Assembly (NCBI RefSeq): GCF_014851765.1
Contig: NZ_JACVAI010000004.1
Location: forward strand, 620,001 to 684,000
From: Pseudomonas sp. PDM04
Lineage (GTDB): Bacteria; Pseudomonadota; Gammaproteobacteria; Pseudomonadales; Pseudomonadaceae
Reading direction: 5' to 3'
Length of the DNA: 64,000 bases
Positions 8,574 to 18,179 of this stretch are shown one piece after another. Within the stretch, counting starts at the first letter, position 1. Each line of letters begins with the position of its first letter. A model generated the notes under the pieces. That model did no database searches, was not told where the DNA came from, and saw only the letters and a list, made by a program, of their open reading frames with translations. Both the position numbers and the translations under genes were made by a program.

Positions 8574-8999
8574 TTAGTGGCCGAACTTCTTGCGGATCTG
8601 CTGGACGGTGCGCAGCTGGGCTGCGGCCTCGGCCAGACGTGCGGAAGCAGAACCGTAATCGAATTCCGCGCCCCGCTCATGCAGGGCTCTCTCGGCAGCC
8701 TTGACGGCTTCCTGAGCGGAGGCTTCGTCCAGGTCGCCAGCACGTTGCACGGTGTCGGCAAGAACCTTGACCATGTTCGGCTGAACCTCGAGGAAACCAC
8801 CGGAGATGTAATACACCTCCTCTTCCCCGCCCTGCTTGACCAGGCGGATCGGACCTGGCTTGAGATTGGTGATCAGCGGCGCGTGACCCAGGGCGATACC
8901 AAGATCACCCAGTGCACCGTGCGCAATCACCATCTCGACCAGACCGGAAAAGATTTCTCCTTCCGCGCTGACGATATCGCAATGGACTGTCATAGCCAT
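8574..8999 (-). CDS. atpC: ATP synthase epsilon subunit
   Basis: A 141-residue F1 central-stalk subunit that couples rotation to catalysis and can inhibit ATP hydrolysis. An N-terminal beta-sandwich (about 1-87; MTVHCDIVSAEGEIFSG, GDLGIALGHAPLIT) precedes a C-terminal helical hairpin (KAAERALHERG...). It is the last gene of the operon, after atpD, and is followed by a terminator. Start ATG at 8999. Confidence 0.98.
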   Translation of the reverse strand: MAMTVHCDIVSAEGEIFSGLVEMVIAHGALGDLGIALGHAPLITNLKPGPIRLVKQGGEEEVYYISGGFLEVQPNMVKVLADTVQRAGDLDEASAQEAVKAAERALHERGAEFDYGSASARLAEAAAQLRTVQQIRKKFGH

Positions 9000-9044
9000 C
9001 TGATTGCCTCAACCTAAATTAGCGCCCGTTGCCGGGCGCCGGGA

Positions 9045-10421
9045 TTACAGTTTCTTGGCTTTCTCGATCGCTTCTTCGATGCCGCCAACCATGTAGAACG
9101 CTTGTTCTGGCAGGTGGTCGTAGTCACCGTTGAGGATGCCTTTGAAGCCAGCAATGGTGTCTTTCAGGGAAACGTATTTACCCGAGGCACCGGTGAAGAC
9201 TTCAGCCACGAAGAACGGCTGCGACAAGAAACGCTGGATCTTACGAGCGCGGGATACCAACTGCTTGTCGGCTTCCGACAGCTCGTCCATACCCAGGATC
9301 GCGATGATGTCCTTCAGTTCCTTGTAGCGCTGCAGCACGTACTGAACGCCGCGAGCGGTTTCGTAGTGCTCGTTGCCGATCACGTTCGGGTCCAGCTGAC
9401 GCGAAGTCGAGTCCAGTGGGTCTACCGCCGGGTAGATACCCAGGGAAGCGATGTCACGGGACAGAACGACGGTGGCGTCCAAGTGGGCGAAGGTGGTCGC
9501 TGGCGACGGGTCAGTCAAGTCGTCCGCAGGTACGTATACGGCCTGGATCGACGTAATCGAACCTTGCTTGGTCGAAGTGATGCGCTCTTGCAGCACGCCC
9601 ATCTCTTCAGCCAGGGTCGGCTGGTAGCCTACTGCCGAAGGCATACGGCCCAGCAGTGCGGATACTTCGGTACCGGCCAGGGTGTAACGATAGATGTTGT
9701 CGACGAACAGCAGAACGTCGTTACCTTCGTCACGGAACTTCTCGGCCATGGTCAGGCCGGTCAGGGCTACGCGCAGACGGTTTCCCGGCGGCTCGTTCAT
9801 CTGACCGTAAACCAGTGCCACTTTGTCCAGAACGTTGGAGTCCTTCATCTCGTGGTAGAAGTCGTTACCCTCACGAGTACGCTCACCCACACCGGCGAAC
9901 ACGGAATAACCGCTGTGCTCGATGGCGATGTTACGGATCAGTTCCATCATGTTTACGGTTTTGCCTACACCGGCACCACCGAACAGACCGACTTTACCGC
10001 CCTTGGCGAACGGGCAAACCAGGTCGATAACCTTGATGCCGGTTTCCAGCAGGTCGTTGCCGCCTGCCTGCTCTGCGAACGACGGCGCAGCGCGGTGGAT
10101 ACCCCAACGCTCTTCGGTGTCGATCGGACCAGCTTCGTCGATCGGGTTGCCCAGTACGTCCATGATCCGGCCCAGGGTCGCTTTACCGACCGGTACGGAG
10201 ATGGCGGCGCCGGTGTTGCTGACGTCCAGACCGCGCTTGAGGCCTTCGGTGGAGCCCATCGCAATGGTACGAACCACGCCGTCGCCCAGCTGCTGCTGAA
10301 CTTCCAGAGTGGTTTCGGCGCCTTGAACCTTCAAGGCGTCGTAGATGCTCGGTACGCTGTCGCGTGGGAATTCCACGTCGATAACGGCGCCGATGATTTG
10401 AACGATACGTCCGCTACTCAT
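9045..10421 (-). CDS. atpD: ATP synthase beta subunit
   Basis: The catalytic F1 subunit, 458 residues, full length. The P-loop GGAGVGKT lies near residues 148-155, the catalytic glutamate region GERTREGNDFY follows near 180, and the beta-subunit signature (PAVDPLDS TSR) is present near 340. Codon use is strongly biased, as expected for a highly expressed gene. It lies between atpG and atpC in the standard order. Confidence 0.99.
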   Translation of the reverse strand: MSSGRIVQIIGAVIDVEFPRDSVPSIYDALKVQGAETTLEVQQQLGDGVVRTIAMGSTEGLKRGLDVSNTGAAISVPVGKATLGRIMDVLGNPIDEAGPIDTEERWGIHRAAPSFAEQAGGNDLLETGIKVIDLVCPFAKGGKVGLFGGAGVGKTVNMMELIRNIAIEHSGYSVFAGVGERTREGNDFYHEMKDSNVLDKVALVYGQMNEPPGNRLRVALTGLTMAEKFRDEGNDVLLFVDNIYRYTLAGTEVSALLGRMPSAVGYQPTLAEEMGVLQERITSTKQGSITSIQAVYVPADDLTDPSPATTFAHLDATVVLSRDIASLGIYPAVDPLDSTSRQLDPNVIGNEHYETARGVQYVLQRYKELKDIIAILGMDELSEADKQLVSRARKIQRFLSQPFFVAEVFTGASGKYVSLKDTIAGFKGILNGDYDHLPEQAFYMVGGIEEAIEKAKKL

Positions 10422-10448
10422 AGCTGGATCCTCTGAATATTTGAACCG

Positions 10449-11309
10449 TTAAACCGCGGCAGCGCCGCCGACGATTTCCGAGATCTCTTGGGTGATCGCA
10501 GCCTGACGCGCCTTGTTGTAGATCAGCTGCAAATCGCTGATCAAATCACCGGCGTTGTCGGTAGCGTTCTTCATCGCGATCATCCGCGCAGCCTGTTCAG
10601 CCGCGTTGTTCTCGACCACCGCCTGGTAGACCTGCGACTCCACGTAGCGGACCATCAAGCCGTCAAGCAGCTCTTTGGCGTCCGGTTCGTACAGATAATC
10701 CCAGTGGTGCTTGAGTTCCTGATCCGGGGTTGCCACCAGTGGAATCAATTGCTCCACGGTAGGCAGTTGCGTCATGGTGTTGACGAACTTGTTGGACACC
10801 ACGGACAGGCGATCGATACGGCCGTCCAGATAAGCATCCAGCATCACCTTGACGCTGCCGATCAGGTCATTGATCGACGGCTCTTCACCCAGGTGGCTGA
10901 TAGCTGCAACGACGTTACCGCCGAAGTTGCGGAAGAAAGCCGCACCCTTGCTACCAACGACACACAGGTCGATCTCGACGCCGTTTTCGCGGTTTACCGC
11001 CATGTCCTTGACCAGAGCCTTGAACAGGTTGGTGTTCAAGCCACCACACAGACCACGGTCACTGCTCACCACGACATAACCCACGCGCTTGACTTCACGG
11101 TCGATCATGAACGGGTGGCGATATTCCGGGTTAGCGTTGGCCAGATGACCAATAACCTGGCGGATACGCTCCGCATAAGGACGGCTAGCAGCCATGCGCA
11201 TTTGTGCCTTGCGCATTTTGCTGACCGCCACTTTTTCCATGGCGCTGGTAATTTTTTGCGTGCTTTTGATGCTCGCAATCTTACTGCGAATCTCTTTTGC
11301 GCCTGCCAT
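10449..11309 (-). CDS. atpG: ATP synthase gamma subunit
   Basis: The rotating central shaft of F1, 286 residues. The N-terminal helix (MAGAKEIRSKIASIKSTQK) and the C-terminal helix (LQLIYNKARQAAITQEI) that form the coiled coil are both intact. The GLCGGLNTNLFK motif near residue 90 is the family signature. It lies between atpA and atpD. Confidence 0.98.
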   Translation of the reverse strand: MAGAKEIRSKIASIKSTQKITSAMEKVAVSKMRKAQMRMAASRPYAERIRQVIGHLANANPEYRHPFMIDREVKRVGYVVVSSDRGLCGGLNTNLFKALVKDMAVNRENGVEIDLCVVGSKGAAFFRNFGGNVVAAISHLGEEPSINDLIGSVKVMLDAYLDGRIDRLSVVSNKFVNTMTQLPTVEQLIPLVATPDQELKHHWDYLYEPDAKELLDGLMVRYVESQVYQAVVENNAAEQAARMIAMKNATDNAGDLISDLQLIYNKARQAAITQEISEIVGGAAAV

Positions 11310-11359
11310 GTAACACCTATCAGGTTAGCAAGCGGGAGCCTTGCGGCTCCCGCTGCGGC

Positions 11360-12904
11360 TTACCAGGTTTGGGTGGCCTTGAACTTCTCGATACCGGCTT
11401 TCAGGCCGCTATCGATTTCGTCATTGAAGTCACCCTTCACGTTGATCTTCGCCATCAAGTCGGCGTGATCGCGGTTGAAGAAAGCAATCAGCGCTTGTTC
11501 AAAGCTGCCGACCTTGGTGATTTCGACGTCAGTCAGGTACCCGCGCTCAGCGGCATACAGCGACAGCGACATGTCGGCGATCGACATTGGCGCGTATTGC
11601 TTCTGCTTCATCAGCTCGGTAACGCGCTGACCATGCTCAAGTTGCTTACGGGTCGCTTCGTCCAGGTCAGAAGCGAACTGGGCGAATGCCGCCAGTTCAC
11701 GGTACTGAGCCAGAGCGGTACGGATACCACCGGACAGCTTCTTGATGATCTTGGTCTGAGCGGCACCACCCACACGGGATACCGAAACACCGGCGTTCAC
11801 TGCAGGGCGGATGCCCGAGTTGAACATGGCCGATTCCAGGAAGATCTGACCGTCGGTGATGGAAATCACGTTGGTCGGAACGAACGCGGAAACGTCGCCA
11901 GCCTGGGTTTCGATGATCGGCAGTGCGGTCAGGGAACCGGTTTTGCCGGTCACTGCGCCTTTGGTGAACTTCTCTACGTACTCTTCCGAAACGCGGGAAG
12001 CGCGCTCCAGCAGACGGGAGTGGAGATAGAACACGTCGCCTGGGTAGGCTTCACGGCCTGGTGGACGGCGCAGCAGCAGGGAAATCTGGCGGTAAGCCAC
12101 TGCTTGCTTGGACAGATCGTCATAAACGATCAGCGCGTCTTCACCGCGGTCGCGGAAGAATTCACCCATGGTGCAACCGGAGTACGGTGCCAGGAATTGC
12201 AGCGCAGGAGATTCCGAAGCACTGGCAGCCACGATGATCGTGTTGGCCAGGGCGCCGTTTTCTTCCAGCTTGCGAACCACGTTGGCGATGGTCGATTGTT
12301 TCTGACCGATGGCTACGTAGACGCAGAAAATGCCGCTGTCTTTCTGGTTGATGATCGCGTCGATCGCCAGAGCGGTTTTACCGATCTGACGGTCACCGAT
12401 GATCAGCTCACGCTGGCCACGGCCGACCGGAATCATGGCATCGACAGCCTTGTAGCCAGTCTGTACAGGCTGGTCTACCGACTTACGCCAGATCACGCCT
12501 GGAGCAACTTTCTCGACCGCGTCGGTCTCGGTGTTGTTCAGGGGACCTTTGCCGTCAACAGGGTTACCCAGTGCGTCGACTACGCGACCCAGCAGTTCCT
12601 TACCCACCGGAACTTCCAGGATGCGGCCAGTGCACTTGGCGCTCATGCCTTCGGCCAGACTGGTGTAAGCGCCCAGTACAACGGCACCTACGGAGTCTTG
12701 CTCCAGGTTGAGGGCCATACCGTAGACGCCGCCCGGAAACTCGATCATCTCGCCGTACATGACGTCGGCCAGACCGTGAATCCGCACGATACCGTCAGAT
12801 ACGCTGACGACAGTGCCTTCGTTACGGGCTTGGGAGGTCACATCGAGCTTGTCGATGCGGCCCTTGATAATTTCACTTATTTCGGAAGGATTGAGTTGCT
12901 GCAT
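11360..12904 (-). CDS. atpA: ATP synthase alpha subunit
   Basis: A 514-residue non-catalytic nucleotide-binding F1 subunit. It starts MQQLNPSEISEIIK, has the P-loop GDRQIGKTA near residues 170-178, and the family signature SVSRVGGAAQT near 375. The length is normal. It follows atpH and precedes atpG. Confidence 0.99.
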   Translation of the reverse strand: MQQLNPSEISEIIKGRIDKLDVTSQARNEGTVVSVSDGIVRIHGLADVMYGEMIEFPGGVYGMALNLEQDSVGAVVLGAYTSLAEGMSAKCTGRILEVPVGKELLGRVVDALGNPVDGKGPLNNTETDAVEKVAPGVIWRKSVDQPVQTGYKAVDAMIPVGRGQRELIIGDRQIGKTALAIDAIINQKDSGIFCVYVAIGQKQSTIANVVRKLEENGALANTIIVAASASESPALQFLAPYSGCTMGEFFRDRGEDALIVYDDLSKQAVAYRQISLLLRRPPGREAYPGDVFYLHSRLLERASRVSEEYVEKFTKGAVTGKTGSLTALPIIETQAGDVSAFVPTNVISITDGQIFLESAMFNSGIRPAVNAGVSVSRVGGAAQTKIIKKLSGGIRTALAQYRELAAFAQFASDLDEATRKQLEHGQRVTELMKQKQYAPMSIADMSLSLYAAERGYLTDVEITKVGSFEQALIAFFNRDHADLMAKINVKGDFNDEIDSGLKAGIEKFKATQTW

Positions 12905-12925
12905 TGCTCTGCTGCCCCTTCAAAC

Positions 12926-13462
12926 TCAAGATTTCAATGCTTCGGCAAGTTTCGCGATTTTGCCGCGAATCGAGCCATCGATAACCAGGTCGCCGGCGCG
13001 GATGACAACACCCCCAATAAGGGCCTTGTCTTCCTCGACTTGCAGGCGCACTTCCCGGTTGAGTCGTGCACTGAGAACCTTGGCGAGTTTGTCTTGCTGT
13101 TCTTGGTTCAATGCAAAAGCACTGGTCACTTCAACGTCTACCGACTTCTCTTGTTCGGCCTTGTACAGGTCGAACAGAGCAGAAATCTCCGGCAAAAGCG
13201 GGAGACGATCGTTTTCGGCAACGACGTGAATGAAATTCTGTGCCTTCACATCGAACTTGTCGCCACACACGTCAATGAACGTGGCGGCCTTTTCTGCGCT
13301 CGTCAGTCGCGGGGCCTTGAGCACGCGCAGCATGGTGTCGTCTTTCGACACCGCTGCTGCCAGGCCGAGCATGGCTGACCAATTGGCCAGTTGCTGGTGG
13401 GCCTGAGCGTGCTCGAAGGCCGCCTTAGCGTAAGGTCGGGCCAACGTGGTCAGTTCTGCCAT
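12926..13462 (-). CDS. atpH: ATP synthase delta subunit
   Basis: A 178-residue peripheral-stalk subunit joining F1 to the b dimer. The N-terminal six-helix bundle (LARPYAKAAFEHA) and the C-terminal signature (EEDKALIGGVVIRAGDLVIDGS) are both present. It lies 12 bp after atpF. Confidence 0.97.
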   Translation of the reverse strand: MAELTTLARPYAKAAFEHAQAHQQLANWSAMLGLAAAVSKDDTMLRVLKAPRLTSAEKAATFIDVCGDKFDVKAQNFIHVVAENDRLPLLPEISALFDLYKAEQEKSVDVEVTSAFALNQEQQDKLAKVLSARLNREVRLQVEEDKALIGGVVIRAGDLVIDGSIRGKIAKLAEALKS

Positions 13463-13474
13463 GATCGCCCTCGC

Positions 13475-13945
13475 TTAGATTTCAGCAGCCAGTTGGTTAA
13501 CCAGCTCTGCGTGCGCGTTTTGATCGATTGCCTTGCCCAGGATCTTCGAAGCACCGCCAACGGCCAGGCTACCCACTTGGGCGCGCAGCGCGTCTTTGAC
13601 GCTGTTCAGTTCCTGTTCGATCTCGGCCTGAGCCTGAGCCTTCACACGGTCAGCTTCGACGCGAGCCTGTTCACGGGCTTCGTCGACAATCTGGGTACCG
13701 CGTTTCTTGGCTTGCTCGATGATTTCAGCTGCCTGAGCTTTCGCTTCGCGCAGTTGCTGACCCGCTTTCTCTTGGGCCAACTCCAGGTCGCGAGCTGCTC
13801 GGCTGGCAGCGTCCAGACCATCAGCGATCTTCTTTTGACGTTCGTGCAGTGCCGCGATGACCGGAGGCCATACGAACTTCATGCAGAACAGTACAAAAAT
13901 CAGGAACGCAACGGACTGGCCAATCAGGGTCGCATTAATGTTCAC
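13475..13945 (-). CDS. atpF: ATP synthase b subunit
   Basis: A 156-residue F0 stator subunit. One N-terminal membrane helix (about 8-28; GQSVAFLIFVLFCMKF) is followed by a long charged helix that dimerises, rich in Ala, Glu, Gln and Lys. It lies between atpE and atpH. Confidence 0.97.
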   Translation of the reverse strand: MNINATLIGQSVAFLIFVLFCMKFVWPPVIAALHERQKKIADGLDAASRAARDLELAQEKAGQQLREAKAQAAEIIEQAKKRGTQIVDEAREQARVEADRVKAQAQAEIEQELNSVKDALRAQVGSLAVGGASKILGKAIDQNAHAELVNQLAAEI

Positions 13946-14003
13946 GCCAACACCTCGCAGTTACGTTGTCCATCACACCAAATTACCCGGAAGATCCGAG
14001 TAA

Positions 14004-14261
14004 TTAGCCAGCGATCTGACCAACGAACGGGTTCGCAAAGGTGAAGAACAGAGCGATACCAACACCGATCATGGTTACGGCGTCGAGCAGACCGGCAACG
14101 ATGAACATTTTAACTTGCAGCATTGGAACCATTTCTGGCTGACGCGCAGCGCCTTCCAGGAATTTGCCGCCCAGCAGGCCGAAACCAATTGCGGTACCCA
14201 GTGCGCCCAGGCCGATCAACAGTGCAACAGCGATAGCGGTTAGACCAACTACAGTTTCCAT
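14004..14261 (-). CDS. atpE: ATP synthase c subunit (proton-binding ring)
   Basis: An 85-residue proteolipid made of two membrane helices with a polar loop (ARQPEM). The proton-binding acidic residue is the Asp in the second helix ([13 protein letters not shown], about residue 60). The Gly-rich first helix ([16 protein letters not shown]) is typical of a proton-type ring. Confidence 0.98.
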
Positions 14262-14394
14262 CTTTCCTCCCGACTTTTACGTCGTATGGTTTAGGTTTTT
14301 TTAATTTAAAGCGGTAAAACAAATCGTTTCAGTGGCCCGGGAAGGACCCCCTCCCGTTTGACCGAGAGGGACATCAGACTAGTCGAAACTGGCC

Positions 14395-15264
14395 TTAATG
14401 GTTTTCTTCGTGCGCCATCGACAGGTAGACGATGGTCAGCATCATGAAGATGAACGCCTGCAGGGTGATGATCAGGATGTGGAACACTGCCCACGCCCAC
14501 TGCAGAACAACGCCCAGGCCACTGAGCCAGAGCAGACCGCTGCCGAACATCACAGCAATCAGAATGAAGACCAGCTCACCGGCATACATGTTGCCGAACA
14601 GACGCAGCGCCAGGGAGATCGGCTTGGCGATCAGGGTCACGAATTCCAGCAGGAAGTTCACCGGGATCAGCAGGGCCTGAACGAAGATGTTCTTGCTGCC
14701 GAACGGGTGCAGGGTCAGCTCGCCGATGAAGCCGCCGAGGCCCTTGACCTTGATGCTGTAGAAAATGATCAGTGCGAAAACCGAGAACGCCATGCCCAGG
14801 GTCGCGTTCGGGTCGGTGGTCGACACGGCGCGGAACGGAATGTGCTGGTCGCCGGAGATCAGGATGGCCAGCTGAGGAATCCAGTCGACCGGTACCAGGT
14901 CGACGGCGTTCATCAGGAACACCCAGACGAAGATGGTCAGTGCCAGCGGTGCAATCACCGGGCTACGGCCATGGAAGCTGTCTTTCACGCTGCCATCGAC
15001 GAATTCGACCAACACTTCAACGAAGTTCTGCAAAGCACCAGGCTGACCGGAAGTCGCTTTCTTTGCCGCCATGCGGAAAAGAAGTACGAAGATCAGACCC
15101 AAAGCGACCGACCAGCCGAGGGTATCGACGTGGAAAGCCCAGAAGCCCATTTCCTTGGCTTCTGCTGCGGTGTGGGCAAAGCCCCAGCCGCCGGTAGGGT
15201 GCTGACCGAAGGTCAGGTTCTGCAAGTGGTGCTGGATATAGCCCGAAGCGGTTGTTTCTGCCAT
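14395..15264 (-). CDS. atpB: ATP synthase a subunit
   Basis: A 289-residue membrane subunit that forms the proton half-channels against the c ring. It has several strongly hydrophobic helices and the essential arginine in the conserved helix SLALRLFGNMYAGE. It lies between atpI and atpE. The 133-bp gap before atpE contains GC-rich dyad sequence but no gene. Confidence 0.98.
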   Translation of the reverse strand: MAETTASGYIQHHLQNLTFGQHPTGGWGFAHTAAEAKEMGFWAFHVDTLGWSVALGLIFVLLFRMAAKKATSGQPGALQNFVEVLVEFVDGSVKDSFHGRSPVIAPLALTIFVWVFLMNAVDLVPVDWIPQLAILISGDQHIPFRAVSTTDPNATLGMAFSVFALIIFYSIKVKGLGGFIGELTLHPFGSKNIFVQALLIPVNFLLEFVTLIAKPISLALRLFGNMYAGELVFILIAVMFGSGLLWLSGLGVVLQWAWAVFHILIITLQAFIFMMLTIVYLSMAHEENH

Positions 15265-15280
15265 GGTTGCCTCAAACGCC

Positions 15281-15691
15281 CTAAGGTCTCGAAAGTCTTG
15301 TTCTCATCAGCAGGGGAGCGAACCAGCTGACCGACTGGGTCAGCACGAAGGCACCGAAGACTGCAATCGGCGCCAATGGCTTCACACCTGCAAACACCAG
15401 TGCAAACAGCACTGCCGTCAAAATCAGTTTCCCTGCCTCGCCGGCATAAAACGACCGGACGATGGACTGGGCTGCTCGGGCGCCGGAAAACCGAAATGCC
15501 CTGTGAGCGAAATAAACATTGGGCAGCAAGGCTATCAGGCCTCCGCACAATCCCGAGTATCCGGCAACGACTCCGCGCCATTGCCAAAGCGCCAACGCGG
15601 CGACCAGCAGGACGACAAACTGAGCCATCAACACCGGAAAAACTGCCAGTCGATGGAACGGCAAGCGGTTTGGCGTGCGGCTTTCCATCAC
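15281..15691 (-). CDS. atpI: ATP synthase accessory protein I
   Basis: A 136-residue protein with four predicted membrane segments (VLMAQFVVLLVAALALW, GGLIALLPNVYFA, KLILTAVLFALVFAG, IAVFGAFVLTQSVSWFAPLL). AtpI helps c-ring assembly in other bacteria. It is the first gene of the atp operon and ends 16 bp before atpB. Two adjacent ATG codons begin the frame; the upstream one at 15691 is used here. Confidence 0.93.
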   Translation of the reverse strand: MMESRTPNRLPFHRLAVFPVLMAQFVVLLVAALALWQWRGVVAGYSGLCGGLIALLPNVYFAHRAFRFSGARAAQSIVRSFYAGEAGKLILTAVLFALVFAGVKPLAPIAVFGAFVLTQSVSWFAPLLMRTRLSRP

Positions 15692-15836
15692 TCTTGCTCT
15701 CCAGTGGTCGGCTGCCAGAAATCAATAACTTGGCATAATTTGTGCCGCCAAAATGCGCGCAGAGTATAGGGGCGGTTCTGCCCCTATTCAACTGTCAGGT
15801 AGTGATTTCCGACTGCACGCTACATGAGGAAATGTT

Positions 15837-16709
15837 TCAGCGAATGTGTGCGAGCACACCCTGAAGCTCATCGAGGGAGTTGTACCCGATCACCAGCTGC
15901 CCTTTCCCCTTCTTTCCGTGCCTGATCTGCACCGCAGAGCCTAGCCGCTCGGCCAGGCGTTGCTCGAGTCGGGCGATATCCGGGTCCGGTTTGGCCGGTT
16001 CGGCAGGCTCCTGTTTGCCACTCAGCCACTGGCGTACCAGTGCCTCAGTCTGGCGCACGGTGAGCCCTCGTGCGACAACGTGTCGCGCCCCTTCAACCTG
16101 TTGATTTTCCGGCAAGCCGAGCAAAGCACGTGCATGACCCATTTCCAGGTCGCCGTGGGACAGCATGGTTTTGATGACTTCCGGCAACGCGATCAAGCGT
16201 AGCAGATTGGCCACGGTCACGCGGGACTTGCCCACGGCTTCGGCCACCTGTTGCTGGGTCAGCTGGAATTCCTGCTGCAAACGCTGCAGGGCGACCGCTT
16301 CTTCGATCGGATTGAGGTCTTCGCGCTGGATGTTCTCGATCAGCGCCATGGCGATGGCGGTTTCATCCGGCACATCGCGCACCATGGCCGGAATGGTTTC
16401 CTGGCCAGCCTGCTGGCTGGCGCGCCAGCGGCGTTCGCCGGCGATGATTTCGAAGCGTCCGCCGCCGATGGGGCGAACCACGATCGGCTGCATCACGCCC
16501 TGGGTCTTGATCGACTGCGCCAGTTCTTCCAGCGCCTGCGGGTCCATGTCCCGGCGCGGCTGGTACTTGCCGCGCTGGATCAGGTCCAGTGGCAGATGCT
16601 GAAGCTCGCGCTCATCGGCCTTGACCGCTTGTTCTTCCAGCGAGCTGACAGTCGGACCACTGAGCAATGCATCCAGTCCACGTCCGAGACCTCGTTTCTT
16701 GACGGCCAT
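15837..16709 (-). CDS. parB: Chromosome-partitioning protein ParB
   Basis: A 290-residue CTP-dependent DNA clamp that loads at parS sites. The order is an N-terminal ParA-interacting tail (KKRGLGRGLDALL), the CTP-binding domain with IIAGERRWRAS and ENIQREDLNPIEEA (about 38-130), the helix-turn-helix (TQQQVAEAVGKSRVTVANLL, about 150-170) and a C-terminal dimerisation domain (about 235-290). It lies 9 bp after parA. Two matching parS sites occur inside recF (32284-32299 and 32914-32929). Confidence 0.98.
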   Translation of the reverse strand: MAVKKRGLGRGLDALLSGPTVSSLEEQAVKADERELQHLPLDLIQRGKYQPRRDMDPQALEELAQSIKTQGVMQPIVVRPIGGGRFEIIAGERRWRASQQAGQETIPAMVRDVPDETAIAMALIENIQREDLNPIEEAVALQRLQQEFQLTQQQVAEAVGKSRVTVANLLRLIALPEVIKTMLSHGDLEMGHARALLGLPENQQVEGARHVVARGLTVRQTEALVRQWLSGKQEPAEPAKPDPDIARLEQRLAERLGSAVQIRHGKKGKGQLVIGYNSLDELQGVLAHIR

Positions 16710-16718
16710 GGGGTTTCC

Positions 16719-17516
16719 TTAAATTGCCTGGGCAGCGGCGGTGCGTGGATTTTTGCGTTGACGGCGAACCATCTCGCCCGCCAGCGCCAGATAGGCAATG
16801 GCGCCCCGCGATGTCTTGTCGTACGCCAACGCCGGCATGCCATAGCTGGGTGCTTCCGCCAGGCGGATGTTGCGCGGAATGACCGTGTCGTACAGTTGAT
16901 CGCCGAAGTGTTCCTTCAGCTGGGCAGATACATCGTTCATCAGGCTCAGGCGCGGGTCATACATGGTCCGCAACAGGCCTTCGACTTTCAGGTCCGGGTT
17001 CAGCAACTCGGCGATACGCTTGATGTTATCCACAAGGTCGCTCAAGCCTTCCAGCGCAAAGTACTCGCACTGCATGGGAATGATCACCCCGTCAGCGGCA
17101 ACCAGCGCGTTCAACGTGAGCATCGACAGCGACGGCGGGCAGTCGATCAAAATGTAGTCGTAATTCTCCCGCACGGGCGCCAGGGCACTGCGCAGGCGGC
17201 TTTCCTTCATCTGCATTTCCAGCAGGACCACTTCCGCCGCAGTCAGATCGCGGTTGGCCGGCAACAGCTGGTAACCGCCATGTTCCGAGAAATGCATGGC
17301 CTGGGTCAGGTCGCATTCGCCGATCAGCAGGTCGTAGACCGAGTTTTCCAAACCGTGTTTATCCACACCGCTACCCATGGTGGCGTTGCCCTGTGGATCG
17401 AGATCGATCAACAGCACCCGGCGCTTGGTGGCGACCAGGGAAGCTGCGAGGTTGATGCAGGTGGTGGTTTTACCCACACCACCTTTCTGGTTCGCTATCG
17501 CGAATACCTTAGCCAT
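16719..17516 (-). CDS. parA: Chromosome-partitioning ATPase ParA (Soj)
   Basis: A 265-residue deviant-Walker ATPase that moves ParB-parS complexes. The P-loop KGGVGKTT lies near residues 10-17, with LLIDLDPQGNAT and YILIDCPPSLSML as the Walker A' and B regions. I chose the ATG at 17516 (MAKVFAIANQ) rather than 17534, because ParA proteins begin directly before the P-loop strand. It lies between rsmG and parB in one operon with mnmG. Confidence 0.98.
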   Translation of the reverse strand: MAKVFAIANQKGGVGKTTTCINLAASLVATKRRVLLIDLDPQGNATMGSGVDKHGLENSVYDLLIGECDLTQAMHFSEHGGYQLLPANRDLTAAEVVLLEMQMKESRLRSALAPVRENYDYILIDCPPSLSMLTLNALVAADGVIIPMQCEYFALEGLSDLVDNIKRIAELLNPDLKVEGLLRTMYDPRLSLMNDVSAQLKEHFGDQLYDTVIPRNIRLAEAPSYGMPALAYDKTSRGAIAYLALAGEMVRRQRKNPRTAAAQAI

Positions 17517-17534
17517 TCTTGCTTGTGTTCCCAA

Positions 17535-18179
17535 TCATGCCGTGCGGCGCAGTATCAGCAGATGGCGTTGGCCTTGGCAACCGGGTACGGCCAGGGCGTG
17601 TTCGCTATCGAGGTGGAAGTCTGCCGGCAATGCTACCAGCTCATCGGCCGGATGAACGCCCTTCATTGCCAGCCAGCGTGTATCGGTATCGCCGAGGTGA
17701 CGTGTCCAGTTGGTGAAGTTCTCCATGCTGCTGAACGCCCGGGAAATGATCCCGTTGAATGGCTGGGCAGGCTGGAAGGCTTCTACGCGACTGTGGATAA
17801 CTTGCAGGTTATCCAGCTGGAGTTCGAGTTTGACCTGGGTCAGGAAGCGGGTTTTCTTGCCGTTGCTGTCCAGGCAGGTCACCTGCGACTGCGGAAACAG
17901 GATGGCCAACGGAATGCCGGGCATGCCACCACCACTGCCAACGTCCAGCCAGCGGCCGTTCTCGATGAACGACATCACGCTCAAGCTATCGAGCAAATGA
18001 CGCGAAACCATTTCGTCCGGATCACGCACGGCAGTCAGGTTGTAGGCCTTGTTCCACTTGATCAACAGGGCCAGGTAACCCAGCAGTTGGGTGTGCTGGG
18101 TTTGCGTCAATGCGACACCGAGCTGGCGAGCACCTGTGGATAACTCTTCGGCGTGTTGCGAGGTGACCAACGAACTCAA
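17535..18179 (-). CDS. rsmG: 16S rRNA (guanine-527-N7)-methyltransferase
   Basis: A 214-residue SAM-dependent methyltransferase of the 30S decoding region. The SAM-binding motif LDVGSGGGMPGIPLAI lies near residues 76-91. The start is a TTG at 18179 overlapping the mnmG stop (18176-18178), and no ATG lies near enough to replace it, so translational coupling to mnmG is likely. Confidence 0.96.
   Translation of the reverse strand: MSSLVTSQHAEELSTGARQLGVALTQTQHTQLLGYLALLIKWNKAYNLTAVRDPDEMVSRHLLDSLSVMSFIENGRWLDVGSGGGMPGIPLAILFPQSQVTCLDSNGKKTRFLTQVKLELQLDNLQVIHSRVEAFQPAQPFNGIISRAFSSMENFTNWTRHLGDTDTRWLAMKGVHPADELVALPADFHLDSEHALAVPGCQGQRHLLILRRTA

Noticed and set aside
11297..13378. 693-codon plus-strand open frame opposite atpA and atpH
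   Set aside because: It is an antisense shadow of two well-defined ATP synthase genes.
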